DNA of 64,000 nt from Pterobdella sp. o SKG-2022 (GCA_964035795.1 OZ038320.1:668553-732552); one strand, 5' to 3'. Shown: positions 13,108-42,076, counted from the stretch's first letter. Numbers and translations are program-made. Notes: generated by a model from the letters alone, not told the origin.

Positions 13108-13343
13108 CTGGCAGTTTGTCTCATTTGTTTTAGGCTTCGAAATCAATTTTCATAAATTTGTTTTTTTTATAATAAACTAGAACCTGGTGATAAAATTTCT
13201 GTAACAACAATTCAAACAATCGAAAAATATTCACGTTTAAAATGTCTACTGTGAAAACCATTAAAAAGCTGTTTCATGCTAACAATATTTTTTTTGAAAA
13301 CAAAACACATGAAAGAAGAGTTTAAAATATTTGAGGTCTTCAC

Positions 13344-13426
13344 GCAAACTGAACGTTCTCAATACCGTCTCCTCGCTCCACCAGTCATCCGTACATGCCC
13401 AAACATAATGCGTGCATTCATACAAG
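13344..13426 (-). CDS. Candidate Cys/Trp-rich exon upstream of the receptor core
   Basis: Acceptor atattcag and donor TTTGC|gtgaag bound an 83-nt frame (phase 2 in, 1 out). It encodes LYECTHYVWACTDDWWSEET with Cys-x7-Cys and a Trp-Trp pair, typical of extracellular modules and atypical for chance AT-rich ORFs. It joins the 13,107 exon in phase. The opposite strand is also open here (MRAFIQAEYCYVY), so strand assignment is not secure. Confidence 0.35.
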
Positions 13427-14083
13427 CTGAATATTGTTATGTCTATAGTTTTAAAGTATGAAACTTTGAGTTTAAATGATTGATCACACTTCTTTTTTGG
13501 AAGGCAATTTGAGCGAGATACAATTTGGGCGATAATTTAAACAATTAAAAGCAAACATTAGGTGAACAAAAGATGAATACATAAGAAGAGGTAATTGTTT
13601 GGGAGCCTCTTTGAGACAATGCAAAATAGACTTTCATACCAGGCACAATAGGGAAGTGCCTGAAAAATTTTTAACATGTGGGAATTAAGATGGCATATCG
13701 TTTGAATTTTTTGAAGTTCAATATTTTAAAAATTTTTTAAAAATAATTAACTTTATATTGAATTAAATTGGAAAAAAAGTATATTAAAGGAAATCAGGTT
13801 TAAATAAAATTAAATTCAAAAAAAAAATTAAAAAAGAAATAACTCTAAATTTATACATAAATTATCGATTTGAGTTGAATGGCTGTCGTTTTTTGAATTC
13901 AACGTGCCCTGTCATGCGTTCAAGCGCGTTCCAAGGCAGTTTTCATTCCTGCTTTAATGTCTCTACATAGCTTCCTCCTATGGAAGTTCACTAACTTTAT
14001 TAGATTGTATCTCGTGTACATGCATGCAAAAAATGTAAGTTATTTAAGTTTTTGGAATTGATATTTCCACACCAGAAAACATA

Positions 14084-14137
14084 ATGACTGGAGTTTCTCT
14101 CATTATCTTCATCACATTATCGTGTGTGTTTGTTTGG
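14084..14137 (+). CDS. Candidate first exon of the laminin G receptor: signal peptide
   Basis: An ATG opens 18 codons encoding MTGVSLIIFITLSCVFVW, a good signal-peptide n/h-region, followed at once by a strong donor TTTGG|gtaagg (phase 0). The next plus-strand candidate exon at 21,156 enters in phase 0, so the two are compatible. A type I membrane protein such as the one at 26-42 kb needs a signal peptide, and this is the best candidate seen. Against it, the implied intron is 7 kb and would contain candidate minus-strand exons. Confidence 0.35.
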
Positions 14138-14928
14138 GTAAGGTCAGAAGGGACAGTTTCAATTAAGCAAGGTGGCACGAACATCAACAGTGATTAGTAC
14201 GTTAGGAATACTATTCTTTGTATTGATAATGAAAAAGTTTGGTGTCAGAATTGCAATGATGATGGAGGTGTGAGAGTAGTGATGGTTTGGTGTCAAGATT
14301 TCAATATCAACTAATGTCTTTGAGTTGCTGAAATGAAAAATTCAATTTATCAAAAATGAAAAATGTTTTCAATTATGGATAGAAACATGAATTTTCATCA
14401 AGAAAAAAAAGTTGTTCAAATACTAAATTCTAACGGAATTGCTGGAGAAAAAATATTTTCAATTCAAAGGGTCTGAATGGGTATTAAACTTTTGATGGAT
14501 TCGTGCAATTATCGCCACAAAAGACGAACAAATTACTTGGACAATTTGTTATACTGTAGAAAAATATTTTAAAGAAGAAAAAGCATTCAAAACAAATGGT
14601 GTAATTATATATGTCTTTATGCCAATTAAAAGATAAAACTTCGACTGACAGAATTGAAATTCTATCGACTGAAAACAACGAATATAAAGAGTGCTGCAGT
14701 TAAAGGAACAGTTTTTAAAAGTAATATTTCATTTCAATAATGGTTATGATGGATTGAAAGATTATAAAACATATCGCTCTTATTTCTCAGGTACTCGAGT
14801 ATAACTAATAGATTTAGATTAATTTTCTCCAAGACATTTATAGTTTTTAAAATCTTGGTGATAATTTTTGATAATTGTGTTATGACACGTTTTACTGACA
14901 TTAAATAAACAAAAAGTGAAGTTTCTAC

Positions 14929-15036
14929 GCCAAGCCACTGGTAGTGATGGATGGCGGCAAGGGTTGAGGTTTCAACTTTGATTACTCCGCCATCTCGACC
15001 CCAAGTATCTATATGAAATTCGAAACTCTCATCTCT
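14929..15036 (-). CDS. Candidate exon, unidentified minus-strand gene or 5' part of receptor
   Basis: Between acceptor atatttag and donor GGC|gtagaa lies a 36-codon frame encoding ESFEFHIDTWGRDGG and VIKVETSTLAAIHHYQW, clearly protein-like and closed in the plus-strand frames. The alternative donor CA|gtggct at 14,939 (phase 2) would link it in phase to the 13,426 exon. No family is recognised. Confidence 0.45.
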
Positions 15037-15203
15037 CTAAATATTTTAATAAATATACAAAAAACACAGAAGATAGAGTTGAAATGAATCACTAGAGACA
15101 GGAAAATGCAAGTAAAAAAAATGTTTAATAAAGATAAAACAAGACGGGATGATACAAAAGATGCGTAGGTCAGAAGACAGTTGTGTTTCCTACATTAATA
15201 TCA

Positions 15204-15385
15204 TCATAACTCATTTGGCTTTGTGCGCTCTTCTATAACTGTTCCATAATGTGCAAAAAACGCAGTCTCAACAATAAAATCAGTTTCACTAAGCCCTTTG
15301 CATGCGATTCTAAGAGGGATTTTGTGAAAAAATTCTTTTTTTGTATCTTCATTGAAAGAAGAAAATGTCAATGACGTAGGATAGC
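15204..15385 (-). CDS. Candidate exon with stop codon, unidentified protein
   Basis: Acceptor tggtctag enters in phase 1, matching the phase 1 donor at 18,647. The exon encodes a non-repetitive stretch including FFHKIPLRIACKGL and DFIVETAFFAHYGTVI and ends EERTKPNEL-TGA. A lax donor (ACA|gttata, near 15,236) could instead bypass the stop and join the 15,036 exon in phase 0. So this is either the 3' end of a small gene starting near 19 kb, or an internal exon of the receptor's 5' region. Confidence 0.45.
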
Positions 15386-15400
15386 CTAGACCAAATAAGG

Positions 15401-15478
15401 AAAGTAACAAACACACTTGATAATGTAAGTTTTTCTTATGAAAAACTTCGTGTATTAAGTTGTGAATACTTTGTTTCT
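15401..15478. repeat. Fold-back (hairpin) repeat, copy 1
   Basis: This copy shares a core (gataatgtaag... then aacttcgtgtattaagtt) with the element at 48,614-48,715. Its outer arms, gtaacaaacaca on the left and ctttgtttc on the right, are imperfect inverted repeats. It is probably a small non-autonomous fold-back or MITE-like element, more diverged than copy 2. Confidence 0.55.
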
Positions 15479-18400
15479 CTCACGAAAAATTTTCTTTCAT
15501 GAATTATTCTTTTGATTGTTTGTTGTTTTTTTTGAGCTTGATTAAGTTTTATTAGCTATATATCAAAATTGAAACATTTCCTCTTGAAAGGAGATAAGGA
15601 ATACTGACCTAATAAACACATGAAAGATAACTAATTTGAGAAGGTAAAAAAATATTCCTAGTAATTATTCCCAAATTATATATTTCAAAGCTCTCATTAA
15701 TTTTGAAGCCATAAAAAATTTCATAAAATTCCTCAAATTTTAGTTTCGAAATATATTTTTTCAAAGAAGAGCTCTTCAATCTACAAAAAATATTTTTTAG
15801 ATGAAATTGAAGCTTGATAAAAATTCAGCGAAGGGTTATGATAAAGAACAATCTTTCATTTCGCATTTTCAAACATCACCATTATCAACCTCGAGGGATG
15901 TAGTAAAGCTTTTATTGTTTATAATAATAGTGAAAAAGCTCTCATTTTATATTTCATGCTTCTTCGCATTTTAAATTTTTTATTGCTTTTTTACGCTTCC
16001 AAAAATTTTTCATAAAAAGCTTAAAGAAGACTGCAGTTCAACATCTAAAAAGAAATTAAAAATAATTACCCCAATGAATCGTTAAGATTAATTTCAAAAC
16101 TAATTAGAGAAAAAAATATTTTATAAAGCTTCAAATTCAAACAGAAGATGCTATCATGGCGGGCACGTACAACTGTAAAAATAATTTAGAGTTTTATAAT
16201 GATTAATAGTGCTACAAAACACACGACCAAAACAAAATAACAGTTTCACTTATTTTCTATTTAATTCATATTAAATTATTGTGTAAATATTTTACTAAAC
16301 AATGGTCTAAGAAATACTTAGTGGTGCTATTAAACATAAAACTTGAGCTTTTCATAAATCCGATTGTTCGAAAGAAGATTGGAAGGCGATGAAGATTTCA
16401 GCACCTGCCTTAATCTGTGCAAGCTTTTGAAAGTTTTAATACTCAGATGACATTTATAATAAACTTAATTAAAATTTATTCGACTCTTTGAAAAGTCTTT
16501 GAATCTCAGAAGTCTTGGCTGTTTGTTGTGTTGCATGTATTATTCAAATATGATTGACATGCTCTCTAACAAATTAACTAAAAACTTTTCACTCGCATTC
16601 GTCTAACTTGATTGATAAAACTAATTACGTTTGAGAAATTCCCAAACAAACATCCTAGATTTGCCATAATAGACTAATAAAGATCTCTCATCGCTTTTCA
16701 TTTGTGTTCCTATACCACTGTGGCTAGAGCAAGTGAATTATTCAACAGGATTAATAAATCTCCAATGCTCATAGCACTGATTAAATAAACACACATTGAC
16801 AAATAAAGAAACACATAAAGAGGACGACTAAGACGATAAAGTATACAAAGGCTTATTCATAATAGGTGCTCGCGGTTGGTTTGGTCGTGTCATTTCTAAT
16901 TCGTATTTAATGCCTCTGGGGCTTAATGAATGATCTACTTTGGGGTTAGATTCGCTTCTCTGACACGCATTTGGGTGCCAGAGTAAATATCGGGTACAAT
17001 GCAAATAACTTTGAAAAGAAAATTGTCTTGAATGTTTGAAGGAAATGAAAGTTCCATAAAAATTTTGTTCAAAGTATATAAAATCCTAATTATTTCTATA
17101 TTATTCAAAAATTAATTATACTTCATAAGCGTAAAGTGTCTAACGACTGAGTAAGAAGGGATTAGAATATTAATGGTGGGTTTAGCTTTTATAATTGCTG
17201 GTCAAGTACAGCTTGATCAAAAGGCTTCAGAGTCGATTAAAAAGATTTAATTTATCAGTGCACTTAGGGCATAATTTTTATCAGTAAAAACTGGGTAATA
17301 ATCAAGTTTTCACTTTTACACACAAAAAATAGCAGTTTATCGGTTGAGTAAAGGGTGTGGGTTTATTGCACATAAAACTTGCGAACTGATGGATAGAATT
17401 ATGATATTAATTGGATTTAATGTTTATGTTGTAGAGATAGGATGGGTTAAAGGCTGGTTCATGCTTTTGTTGATGCACCCAATTCAAGGTAATCGCTTGA
17501 GTTTTGTGGATGTTGTGAACAAGCATAAGTTAGTATCTTTATTTAACCTCGGGGTGTTTTAGATTTTTATAATTCAATAAATACACAAACAACGGGATCG
17601 TAACCCCTAGTTGAAAATTCTTTGAAAACAAAACACAATTAAAATTTAGGTGTATATTTGTAGTTTGGTTAAAAGATTTTTATTTCAACTGAGACTAAAA
17701 TAGTCAATTCTGACCGTTATTTTGGCTAGCAGACAGAGCATCAATCAGCAAAAGGAGGAAAAGAGAATATTTTAGGTCCATCTTTCAAACAAACGTTTCA
17801 ACGTATTACAATACAAAACTTATGCAACAAACCTAAAAAAACTTTTTTAAAGTCAACTTATACAGATTGATACACAAATTGAGAAGTTCCTATCTTATAA
17901 TTTAAGACATATCTTGTTCTCTTGACTGCAAGTATGATTTAACTCCACATAAAACGAATGACGGCTAATGATAACAAGATTAAAGACCGTAACACTAGAT
18001 ATTCTATTTTCAAAAGCGATTTTTCTATTTTATACGCAAGATCTTTTCATACATATGCACTGATATTTATAGTTGCTTGTATGAGGGTCGGATGTATGTA
18101 GATATAGCATCAGTCTCAATACGTGCTTCAATATAGAGTTGCAAAAACTTTTCAAAATTAAATATTTTATTTATTTGAGTCATAAAACCACTATTGACCG
18201 AAAATTTTTTGGAACTTTTGATAAAAAAATGAAATTTGTTTTAGAAACCTTCAAAGGCCCATCTTCATGTTAATATAGAAGCATGCTAAATAAAGGCTAT
18301 TTATGAGAGCTTAAGACTTAATAGACCACAAATCAAGCTGGAAATTAATTTCTTGCTAGGGTGTCGAGTGTGCTTTATATGCTAATAAGTCTCCATTGTT

Positions 18401-18646
18401 TTCTGAATTGAACAGCCTACCTCGACAGCTGCTCTTTATTAATTAAACTTTTTTCTACATTGACATGTAACAATACTTTGTATGAAACCGATTTTGTTTT
18501 GGAGACTAAACAGAATAATCTTTCCAATGTTTTAAAATTTCAAATTTATATATTTAACTTCAAACAACTAGAACTCCGATAGGTTAGAAAACGCAAGGTT
18601 GCATCAGTGTAAAACCAACTAGTTTAATAAACTAGATTTTCCTTAC

Positions 18647-18849
18647 CTTCATTATATGCAAATAACAAGTCTTCCATGAAATCTTTTGATATCTTACTCA
18701 TGGCTTTCAACGCCGTCTTAATAGCACTGCAAATACTACTGTTTGCTCTTTTTGCATCTTCTTCATGTTGTTTAATTTCAGTTTGATTTTGCCAAAGTTT
18801 ATTTATCATAAGAATTAAATTTTTAGAGAACAAATACATAAAAGAAATG
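18647..18849 (-). CDS. Candidate exon encoding a helical, charged segment
   Basis: This 203-nt frame (phase 2 in, 1 out) ends at a strong donor GAAG|gtaagg. It starts hydrophobic (SFMYLFSKNLILMINKLW), then becomes amphipathic and helical (QTEIKQHEEDAKRANSSICS, AIKTALKAMSKISKDFMEDL). The composition looks genuinely coding. No domain is recognised; a coiled-coil or BAR-like helix is only a guess. Confidence 0.5.
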
Positions 18850-18980
18850 CTCAAAATTGAATTTATGAGTTGGATTTTTTGATATTAAATACATGGAAAA
18901 ATCCAACTAATGTATCTTTCACCAAAGGAAAGAACTTAACCACTAAAAAACATCATCAAATCACATACACCATTGAATAC

Positions 18981-19057
18981 AAATCTTCCAATTGTTCACA
19001 ACGCTCGAAGTTTTTCATGAACTGGTTGTATAAAAACTTGGAACCCGTTTGAGAGGG
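18981..19057 (-). CDS. Candidate upstream exon of the same minus-strand gene
   Basis: Acceptor cactttag is followed by 25 codons plus 2 nt encoding PSQTGSKFLYNQFMKNFERC then EQLED, in phase 0. The donor GATTT|gtattc gives phase 2, which fits the 18,849 exon across an intron of about 130 nt, similar to other short introns in the window. The donor is weak and nothing upstream was found. Confidence 0.35.
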
Positions 19058-21155
19058 CTAAAGTGTGCACAATGACCTCTGAACCTCCCCTTCTCCATCA
19101 TATCTCCCGTCAAATCTTACATTCACATTCGCTCTTTTTAATTTTCTTTTTTTTATAGCTTTTTTTAGGTTTGTTTTCATGGTAGTTTGTGTTTTTGTTA
19201 TTACAGTCAATGGGATTTTTTACAGATAGCGTTATTAAAAGTGGTGATTTATTTGGTCAACTGTTTCAATTGAATAACTTTTCATACAATGCAAAAATTT
19301 GAAAACTGGCTTTTGTTAGGTTTTTTTTAGAAATTTTGTTTATATACAAAATATTTTCAATATTTACTGCAGTTTCCAGTTTTTACTTTTTGGTTTTTTG
19401 CGTGAAACAGTTGAAATTCAAAAAGTTAATTAGTAGGAATAATTTTTTTCAGTTTCAACGGCCTTCATCGAACAAAACCTCGAGAGAGCTGGAATGAAAT
19501 TATTTTAAATGAAATTCAAATTTATTTATGAAGTTTGAAGCTTTTTATTTATAAAAGAAATTTTGGAAAATTTAATTAAATTTTCAGAGATACAAAATTT
19601 ACCATTTTTGATGGTCCTCGACATTTAGAAACACCATTCAATCATAATAAAAATCAGTTCGAAAGGCAGAAAAGCTGAGCATTTTGACTAAAGGGTTTTT
19701 CAAGTATGCCTGACAGCTAAGGAATTAGCAATTTTTAATAAGAAAAAAGTAGAATAAATTATTAATTATTCTAAAAATTATTTTAATAAGGAAAGTTTGG
19801 TATTAATATCAAAAAGTTTTTTTTATTTAATATATTTCTAGTATATTCATCAAAAAAGCTGCAAGTTGTATTGAATTTGGAAATTAAAAGTGACAAGATT
19901 TGACCTGAGACATTAAAAATATTTTTGTCGAAAAGATACTTAGTTGAAAATCAAAAAATAATCAATAAAATGGAAGTTAAAACTTTTAGGAAAAAATAGT
20001 AATGATGGATTTATGTGGAGATCCCTAAAACTTCATAGTCCTTGAAAATGGCAGTGTTGCTAAAAATGGCCAGATAAAAAATTATTTTCTTAAATATTAA
20101 AATTTTTTTTCCAAATTATTATTTATAAAATACGTAGTTTCCTTTCAATGAAAATCTGAAAAAATATCAACTTTTGTTTTGAGTAAGAAAATCTCGATAT
20201 CATTTATGAGAAATTTTAATAAAAAAGAGGTGAAATTGTTTGGGAAACGTCACCTTGAATTTTGACAAACAAAAAAAACCACAAAATTCGAGAAAACAAT
20301 CAAGGAAGAAGCCGAAACTGCAATTAGATGTTGAAGAGAGATGCAGTGCATCTATGAAAGAATTTTATGAAAAAAGTTATTAAATGAGAAAATTTTTTTT
20401 TCGAATTTAATTACTGAAAAAAATGATAGAAAATTTATTTATTTTCAAAAAATAGTTTCCCCATTTTAATGTATCTTTACGAGGTAAACTGGTCCAGACA
20501 CAAATGTCAGAGACGAACACAACTTTTTCAAACATAACTCACAAATCTCTCTGTGAATTACTTCACTTCAAACAATTTAAAAAAAAAATTTTTTTGTTTT
20601 TCCACTAATGCATCTTTTTTTCTAATGTAATAACACTTTTAAAATTTTGTTTTATCAGCTAGTTTCAATTTTTGCATGAAGCGCTATACAAAGGAAATAA
20701 ACAAGGTCTTATGGCATGTTTTCTCAAAATATTCCCAAAAGATTTTTATTTTAAATACAAACTAAACAAATTAAAAAACAGTCGAATGGTACTTATATAT
20801 AATCAAGGCATTTCCATGAAGAGTGGACCAGATGCTAGTAAAAGTCAACTTAAATAAAAGTTGACGTATTCTACTGTTTATTTTAAAAGACATTTCTTGA
20901 AAGTTTATTGTTATACAAATTTTTAATTTAGAAGTGCTTTTTCGGAACATTTTTTTACCGTTAACTTAAGGATTGAAAACGTTTGAAAACCTATTGCGAC
21001 TCAAAAAGTTAGATAACATTTACAAAAGGACACAAAATTTTTCGTAATATTCTAAAACCCCTCTAACTCACAACTAACATGTCTTTGAAAATAAAACAAA
21101 GAGAAACCCATATTAAAATTCAAAATGGAAAACACAAATGATAATATTATTTCAG
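19058..21155. other. AT-rich noncoding stretch
   Basis: No exon is supported. The plus-strand frame at 20,672-20,857 is Lys/Phe-rich and lacks splice signals. A short hydrophobic ATG frame near 19,180 (MVVCVFVITVNG) could mimic a signal peptide but has no good donor. Confidence 0.4.
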
Positions 21156-21226
21156 AACAGCTTAATTATGACATTGAACGCAACATCTGCTCATAACGGC
21201 ACTGACATCCTTTCAAGTTGGGAAGG
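21156..21226 (+). CDS. Candidate second exon of the laminin G receptor
   Basis: Acceptor attatttcag and a near-consensus donor GAAGG|gtgagt bound a 71-nt exon open in only one frame. It encodes NSLIMTLNATSAHNGTDIL then SSWE, with two Asn-x-Thr sites. It enters in phase 0 and leaves in phase 2, fitting the signal-peptide exon at 14,137 and the acceptor at 26,187. The splice-site quality is among the best in the window. Confidence 0.5.
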
Positions 21227-21820
21227 GTGAGTACGCACAGATAGTGATTCAAATAGAAAAAATATCATGCATCAAATTAGCGTGTTTTCTAAGGGTTTTG
21301 AGTGCAAAACAAGGAATATTTTCTTGTCACGTACGACTTCCTTCACGCACATAAACACACATTCAAATGCTTTTATAGATTTTTTACTTTTTTAGGTTTT
21401 AATTTTCCCCTTTAATGATTAGGGTGTGTTTAGATGCTGAGATAATCATCTTCAGGAAATTATTTTTGAGTTTTTTTCCGATCAAGCATGGAATAAGCTT
21501 TTCGAAATTTAAGTTTTCAAGCTCGAACTTTGCCTTTATCTGAACAGAAAACTTATTGTTAATTTTAAAAAAATACACATCATTATGAGCGACTAATCAT
21601 CATTCCGGATTGACCCATGCTTTAATGTGGGAAACTTGAGAATAAAAGTTAATGGAAAATAAAAATTAATAAAGTTGTTTTTACAATGTCATTAAGGTTG
21701 ATAATCTCGAAATATCTTCTCATTTCGCATCTCCTCATAAGACCTGTTCCAGTGATTTATAAACTTTTAATCAAAATTTTATTAGATTTCAGTATGAGCA
21801 GCTCGGATGCGCACGTTTTT

Positions 21821-21898
21821 AAAAGTTGATGTGGGATTGGGTAGGTTTGAAAAGCTGATAGTGGGATTGGGTAAGTTTGAAAAGTTGATGAGGGTATG
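21821..21898. repeat. Short tandem repeat, about 30-bp unit, 2.5 copies
   Basis: The unit aaaagttgatgtgggattgg followed by gtaggtttg is repeated with few changes (gtaagtttg in copy 2) and then truncated. Confidence 0.7.
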
Positions 21899-24800
21899 TA
21901 GATTATGGTAGAAGCCCCTTTATTATGCGTGTGTGAGTGTAGGGTTTAATTCACAGTTGGGTTTAGATTCACGATGAACGAGACAATACTACGGATCTAT
22001 AAAAAGGTCAAATGTGATCTATTATATTGAAAGTTTGACATGCATAATGATGATTGTTAGATAAGTTTTGTTGGATCTCATGAAATTCTACAAAGTGAAA
22101 AATTAATCTAAAAAAAATCATTTTTGATAAAAATTTGATCTCTAAGTTTTCAAAACACTTTTAGGCAAATATAATTTTATATGAAAAAATTAATCTCCTT
22201 GAAATCATTACAATAGAAATATAATATATTAGCCCAAAATCCCTGCCGTCTGTCTTAAACATCTGCCTATGAAACCGTATTGTATCTTGTGTTTGACCTG
22301 GTTATAAATTCTGCAGACCAAAGATCAATTATTCAATTAGTTCAAATCACTTCCGCTTTTATTCAAATTTCAATAAAAATCAGTGAAGTTTGATGAAAAG
22401 TTTCAATCAAAATCTTTCTACTTTTTTAGGGTTTGAAGAAAAGTGTTTGTTTAAAAATTTTCAATTTCTTCAAAAATGAAGTGAAAATCAAAGAATCGTT
22501 TTATTGAGTTAAATTCTCTCATGAATGGAATATAAAACTTGCAATATGGGGAGATGAATGGCTAAATCCAATGACAATATGGCCTGAGGCAGGTATGTGC
22601 ATGAATTGATAATAGACATTAATATGCGTTTTGTGTCAAGTTCTCATAGGAATTCATTTTTTTTAAACATTCGCTTTTGGAGTTTATGCGTTAAAAAACA
22701 TTTTAAACTTAAAAAAAATTAGGTTGGCTGGGAGGTTGGAACATTTGAAGGACATTTCAAACCTATTCACGAGATTTTGAAGTAACCAGCGTTCATGATT
22801 CAATTAAAGCAGCTTGCTTGACATTAGAAATGTCTTTCGTTGGAGTTCATTTCTTGCTGTGATTATGGCGAAATTTATTTGAGAAAAAACTCACTTTTGT
22901 TATAATCACACGCTTTATTTCAATTTTGAAGCTCTGATCATACAATTTATTTCTTTTTTAGAGTAACTTCTTCAGACACTTCGTAATTCTTCTCATTTAG
23001 AAGTTTTTCTATAAAACTTTTTAAAAATATTTCGTTTTGAATTAAGTTTTTCATTTTTTAAAATATTATTTGAGCATTGCACCACTGTGTTTGATGACAG
23101 AAATTTATTTCGAGGCAAGTATGACCGCCAATAAAAAATTTTCAAAAATAGTCGTTCCAAAACGTTGACAACGTTTAACTTGGAATGTTAGGTTTTATTC
23201 TCATTTTTACTCATTTATCAGCCATCGAGGAAGATCTCAGTGGTTCAAAAGCTCTAGAAGCTTTTAAACCAGCTACCTTAAACGGCATAGAAATGAAATA
23301 GTATAAGAACAAGAATTATAAAAAGAAATAATAAAAAATAATTGAATAACTTGATTATGTTGAGAAGTTGGACAGGGTTAAAAGTGAATCGACTTGGCAA
23401 GCATGTGTCCGTGATTGTTTCAGTCCTCTTCCAATACCTTCCAAGTGCGCCTTTTATAACTTTTCATTCATTTTTTTTAGAGATCTGAATTTTTTATTTA
23501 TTTAAAAGTATAGAAAATCTATTCCAGGTTCATTTTTTATGAGTGTATGAAAACTAAGAGAGGCTTTTAGTAGTTTTAAAATCTCAATAGATTTCCATGC
23601 TGTTTCCGAGTCATGCTCTCGTTTTCAGAGTTTTTTGCTTTTTAATTATTGGTGAATTAAAGATTCTAGTATTGAAATTTCTGATCAAAAATTGTGAAAA
23701 ACTTTGGTATGGATCATTTGAAAAGATTTGTCGATGGAGGTCCAAAATAAAACACGCACCAACAGAAGTTTTCAGTTCGTTTTTATTGATTCAAAAAATT
23801 TGGTGAGATATTTTTTAAAAATAATTTTGAAAACATAAATTTAATATAACTTTGAACTTATTGAAAAAGCAAAGATAAATTTTGAGAAATACAACTGAAG
23901 AATAAAATTGAAATAGAAAACAAACCTGGAATGAGAAGTAGCAACGTTTATCGGACATCAATGTGGGTAGGAAAACAGAAAAATATTGAAAAGCTTGAAG
24001 TTATGGATAGCAAAAATCAATACAAGGACTTCAAAAGAAAAAAGTTATATAAATAAAAAATTTTTTAGCGTTAATCTGGATTTTGATAAAATCTTTTTTT
24101 TTCGACAGAGGGCCTATAAACGTCTGGATATTGGAGTCGTGTTCAAAGAAAAAAATCAATTTCTTAAGGTGAAATAATTTTTTTTGTTCAACTAAAATGG
24201 ATTGAACAACAGAGAGGTCTGTCTTTGAGGAAAGACCAAGCTCTTTGGCATGCCAAGAGCATCACCCTCTGTGGGAAAACAATCGAGGAAATACACTTGT
24301 TTTGGTTAGTTTTTTACTTTTTATTGTTTTTTGAAGTTTTTAAATTATTGTCAAATCGTGCAAGCAACATGGCCAATGAATTTGATGCAGCCAATCAATG
24401 GAATAAAAACACCATGAACGATGAGAAGTTAAAAAAGCATTTGTTTCAATAAGCAACTATAATTTCAACTAAGTCAAATCTTATCCCAAAGCACCAGTAC
24501 CTAATGTTTTATGATAAGGTATCTCCAAGGCTTCTCAACTTGACAAATGATTCTTTCCCTGCCTCTATAATACCGAGTATACAATATATTTGTGTGTTGG
24601 AAGAGTTGTGCTAATAAAAGATCGAATCAAATGTTATTGAAAAGACATGCTTTATTAAAATTGAGCAGTTGGACTGCAACTCCAAATGCAAATAAATGGG
24701 TTTTGCCTGGGATTTAAAAAGCTGGCTTCTTTCAGTTTCTAAGCTTTTGAAAAATATGACTTTTTTGGCTATTTTAATTAGTTTGAGTTTTTGAATTTTT

Positions 24801-26186
24801 TGAAGCAATTTCAGTTTTTGAATTTTAAATTTGTTTTTTTTCGAAAAACGAAACGAAAAAAATTTCATACAAGATTTTGTGATTGAGAACCATTTTCCCA
24901 CAATGATTCATAACAATTTCTTGTGACTTTCATAAAACTTTGCTGATTGGTTTAAAAAAAAAAAACTTTGAAAAAAATTAGTTAAAAATTCATGAAAAAT
25001 ATAAATTATATATTGAATTTTAAAAGATGATTAATGGTCAAAAAAAGCGCTCTCGAGTCATCAAATGATGCAAGAAAATTGAAGCTCAAGAAAGTTTAGG
25101 GTTTTAATATTTGTTAACGAAAAACACCAATTAAGAAGAATTTTTAATAAATTTATTAAAAATCAAAAGTTATAATTTTCGATAAGTTTAGCCTTATCAT
25201 TAAACGTTCGCTATCGTATAAAAGAAAAATACATACGATGTCTGAAAAATTTTAATTTTTTGCTAAAAATTTTTTTTTTGAGGGCACATTTTTTCTTCTT
25301 TTAAGAGTGAATGTTTTAAAAACGGTTTTCACATGTATTTATCTGTCCAAATACTCGCGTATATATATAAATGAAGCTTTTCATTTAAACCGCCAAGCGT
25401 GAGTTCCTACTGAGATTGCAAAATTTTGTGTGAATCAGAAGTGAGTTTTTTTTAATTTTGAAAACTTATTAATAAATCCCAATATTTGATTTTTTTCTTT
25501 TTTATCCAGTTTTTATTTTTAAATTTTAAAAAATTCCAAGTTCTAAATTACAAAATAAGCCAAAAAGCTTTCAAATGTAAAATACTTTTCATTTATTGAT
25601 GGCTATTAAAAAATTAAAAACAACTTACAAAACTAGAAAAAAGGTTTCGTGGTTTTTAAGAACCGAAAAAGCTATCAAAGAAAAACAATTCTTTTTTCAC
25701 AATTCATAAAGTTTGAAGTTTTAAATTTTTTGCATGAAGCCTTAATGGATTGAAAGCAATGAGCAAAGTGAAACGATTAAGATGCTAACGACTCAAAATA
25801 AGTGCCCACAAAATGCATTTAAACCCAATTTTGAGCAATTCTGTGCATTTAATGGCCTTATGCTATAAAAACAAAAAATAAAATTTTAATAGCATTCGTA
25901 CGTATTTATCTGCACTACGTTGAAAGTTTAAATAAATACTACTGAATTGTATATAAAAAGCAACTTTTTGGAATATTCATTGAATAAATTACTTCAGAAG
26001 GTTTACATACAAAATGTTATAAAGCTCTTATCTAGTGATGTTTCTAAAGAATTGCAAGCATCTATAACCCAAATGACATTCGTTAATTACAGACTGGTAA
26101 CAACCATAACAAAAAATGCCGACACCACAAGTTTTTTTCACTGTTTTTTATTTATACCTTTCCAACCAAACCTTCATGGCAACAAG
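21899..26186. other. Intron or noncoding AT-rich sequence
   Basis: Apart from the alternative exon candidate at 24,213-24,304, no coding sequence is supported. The ORFs at 23,597, 23,986, 24,611(-) and 25,947 are Lys/Phe/Ile-rich and lack splice signals. A pyrimidine-rich tract at about 26,135-26,175 precedes the AG at 26,185-26,186. Confidence 0.4.
24213..24304 (+). CDS. Candidate alternative exon, phase 0 in and 2 out
   Basis: Acceptor gaacaacag and donor TTTTG|gttagt bound a GC-richer 92-nt segment. It encodes RKDQALWHAKSITLCGKTIE in frame 0, and a second frame is also open (SLACQEHHPLWENNRGNT). Frame 0 has the same phases as the 21,156 exon, so it could replace that exon but not follow it. 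Confidence 0.3.

Positions 26187-42076
<15,890 letters not shown>

Noticed and set aside
26116..26186. ATG at 26,116 as start of the LG receptor with its own signal peptide
   Set aside because: It is possible (hydrophobic VFFTVFYLYL), but the segment is a pyrimidine tract followed by the first AG, and an upstream exon pair fits in phase. It is kept only as an alternative.
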